DNA of 64,000 nucleotides, taken from positions 688,501 to 752,500 of the forward strand of contig NZ_CP040517.1 in NCBI RefSeq assembly GCF_005849285.1. Direction: 5' to 3'. How positions within the stretch are numbered: the stretch's first letter is position 1; every line of letters begins with the position of its first letter. The position numbers and the translations under genes were made by a program. Of this stretch, positions 63,882-64,000 are shown piece after piece. This stretch comes from Luteithermobacter gelatinilyticus (GTDB lineage Bacteria; Pseudomonadota; Alphaproteobacteria; Sphingomonadales; Emcibacteraceae). Under the pieces are notes generated by a model. It was given only the letters and a program-made list of their open reading frames with translations. It did no database searches and was not told the DNA's origin.

Positions 63882-64000
63882 GACTGCTCTCCCTGTTTGT
63901 TTTTTTCAGTATACAGTATGTTGTCTTTCAGTATAGGGGCGGGAATAAAAAACGACATTGACTTAGGTCACGTAATTCCCTAACAGCGGGCATTCACCTT

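Overview
The window looks like a chromosomal segment of a free-living alphaproteobacterium of moderate G+C. The pointers are the yqeY-dnaG-rpoD block, the carA-carB-greA order, a Caulobacter-style cpa/tad pilus locus, the alphaproteobacterial families DUF2849 and DUF2336, several PAS histidine kinases and large TonB-dependent receptors. No rRNA, phage or CRISPR array was seen. A single tRNA with a CAT anticodon is present. The genus cannot be fixed from the sequence alone.

Layout. 1-6.3 kb: a truncated BaiN/HI0933-type flavoprotein, an RhlE-like DEAD-box helicase, an MmcQ/YjbR protein and two tandem DUF885 exported hydrolases. 6.5-12 kb: a single-chain methylmalonyl-CoA mutase, an SCP2 protein, a glyoxalase II, DUF2849 and a PAS histidine kinase. 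12.3-22.8 kb: a complete tad/cpa type IVc pilus locus on the minus strand (flp, flp, cpaA-B-C-D-E-F, tadB, tadC and two TadE-like pseudopilins), with a terminator after the promoter-proximal pilin gene. 23-25.4 kb: a DUF2336-PAS-histidine kinase split into two frames at a run of eight C. 25.8-28.1 kb: an Lrp regulator, then an accessory island with a REP-associated tyrosine transposase, its palindromes and a Phd/PIN toxin-antitoxin pair. 28.1-38.7 kb: housekeeping block greA, carB, carA, then yqeY, dnaG, rpoD on the other strand. 38.8-42.3 kb: tRNA, the ubiTUV operon for oxygen-independent ubiquinone synthesis behind an FNR-type box, and a SugE-type exporter. 42.3-43 kb: a relic of an IS110-family element. 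43-52.5 kb: M20 peptidase, alpha/beta hydrolase, TonB receptor, PhoD-like phosphatase and an Oar-like receptor. 52.7-55.6 kb: a YtrA-type GntR/ABC operon with two related small membrane proteins. 55.8-64 kb: free-methionine-sulfoxide reductase, amidohydrolase, ettA, a LuxR-type response regulator divergent from a FixL-like haem-PAS kinase, and two HdeD-like membrane proteins.

Two themes link the genes. One is low-oxygen physiology: ubiTUV with an FNR box, and a kinase carrying the FixL haem ligand and distal arginine at the right spacing. The other is surface life and scavenging: Tad pilus, TonB/Oar receptors, exported hydrolases.

The most unusual signal is a dispersed repeat with ends TAGAGTGAATTG/CAATTCACTCTA. 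It occurs at least nine times. In four cases its first three bases are the TAG stop codon of the neighbouring gene. A 177-bp copy with long inverted ends looks like a full-length MITE; the 38-bp palindromes look like internally deleted copies.
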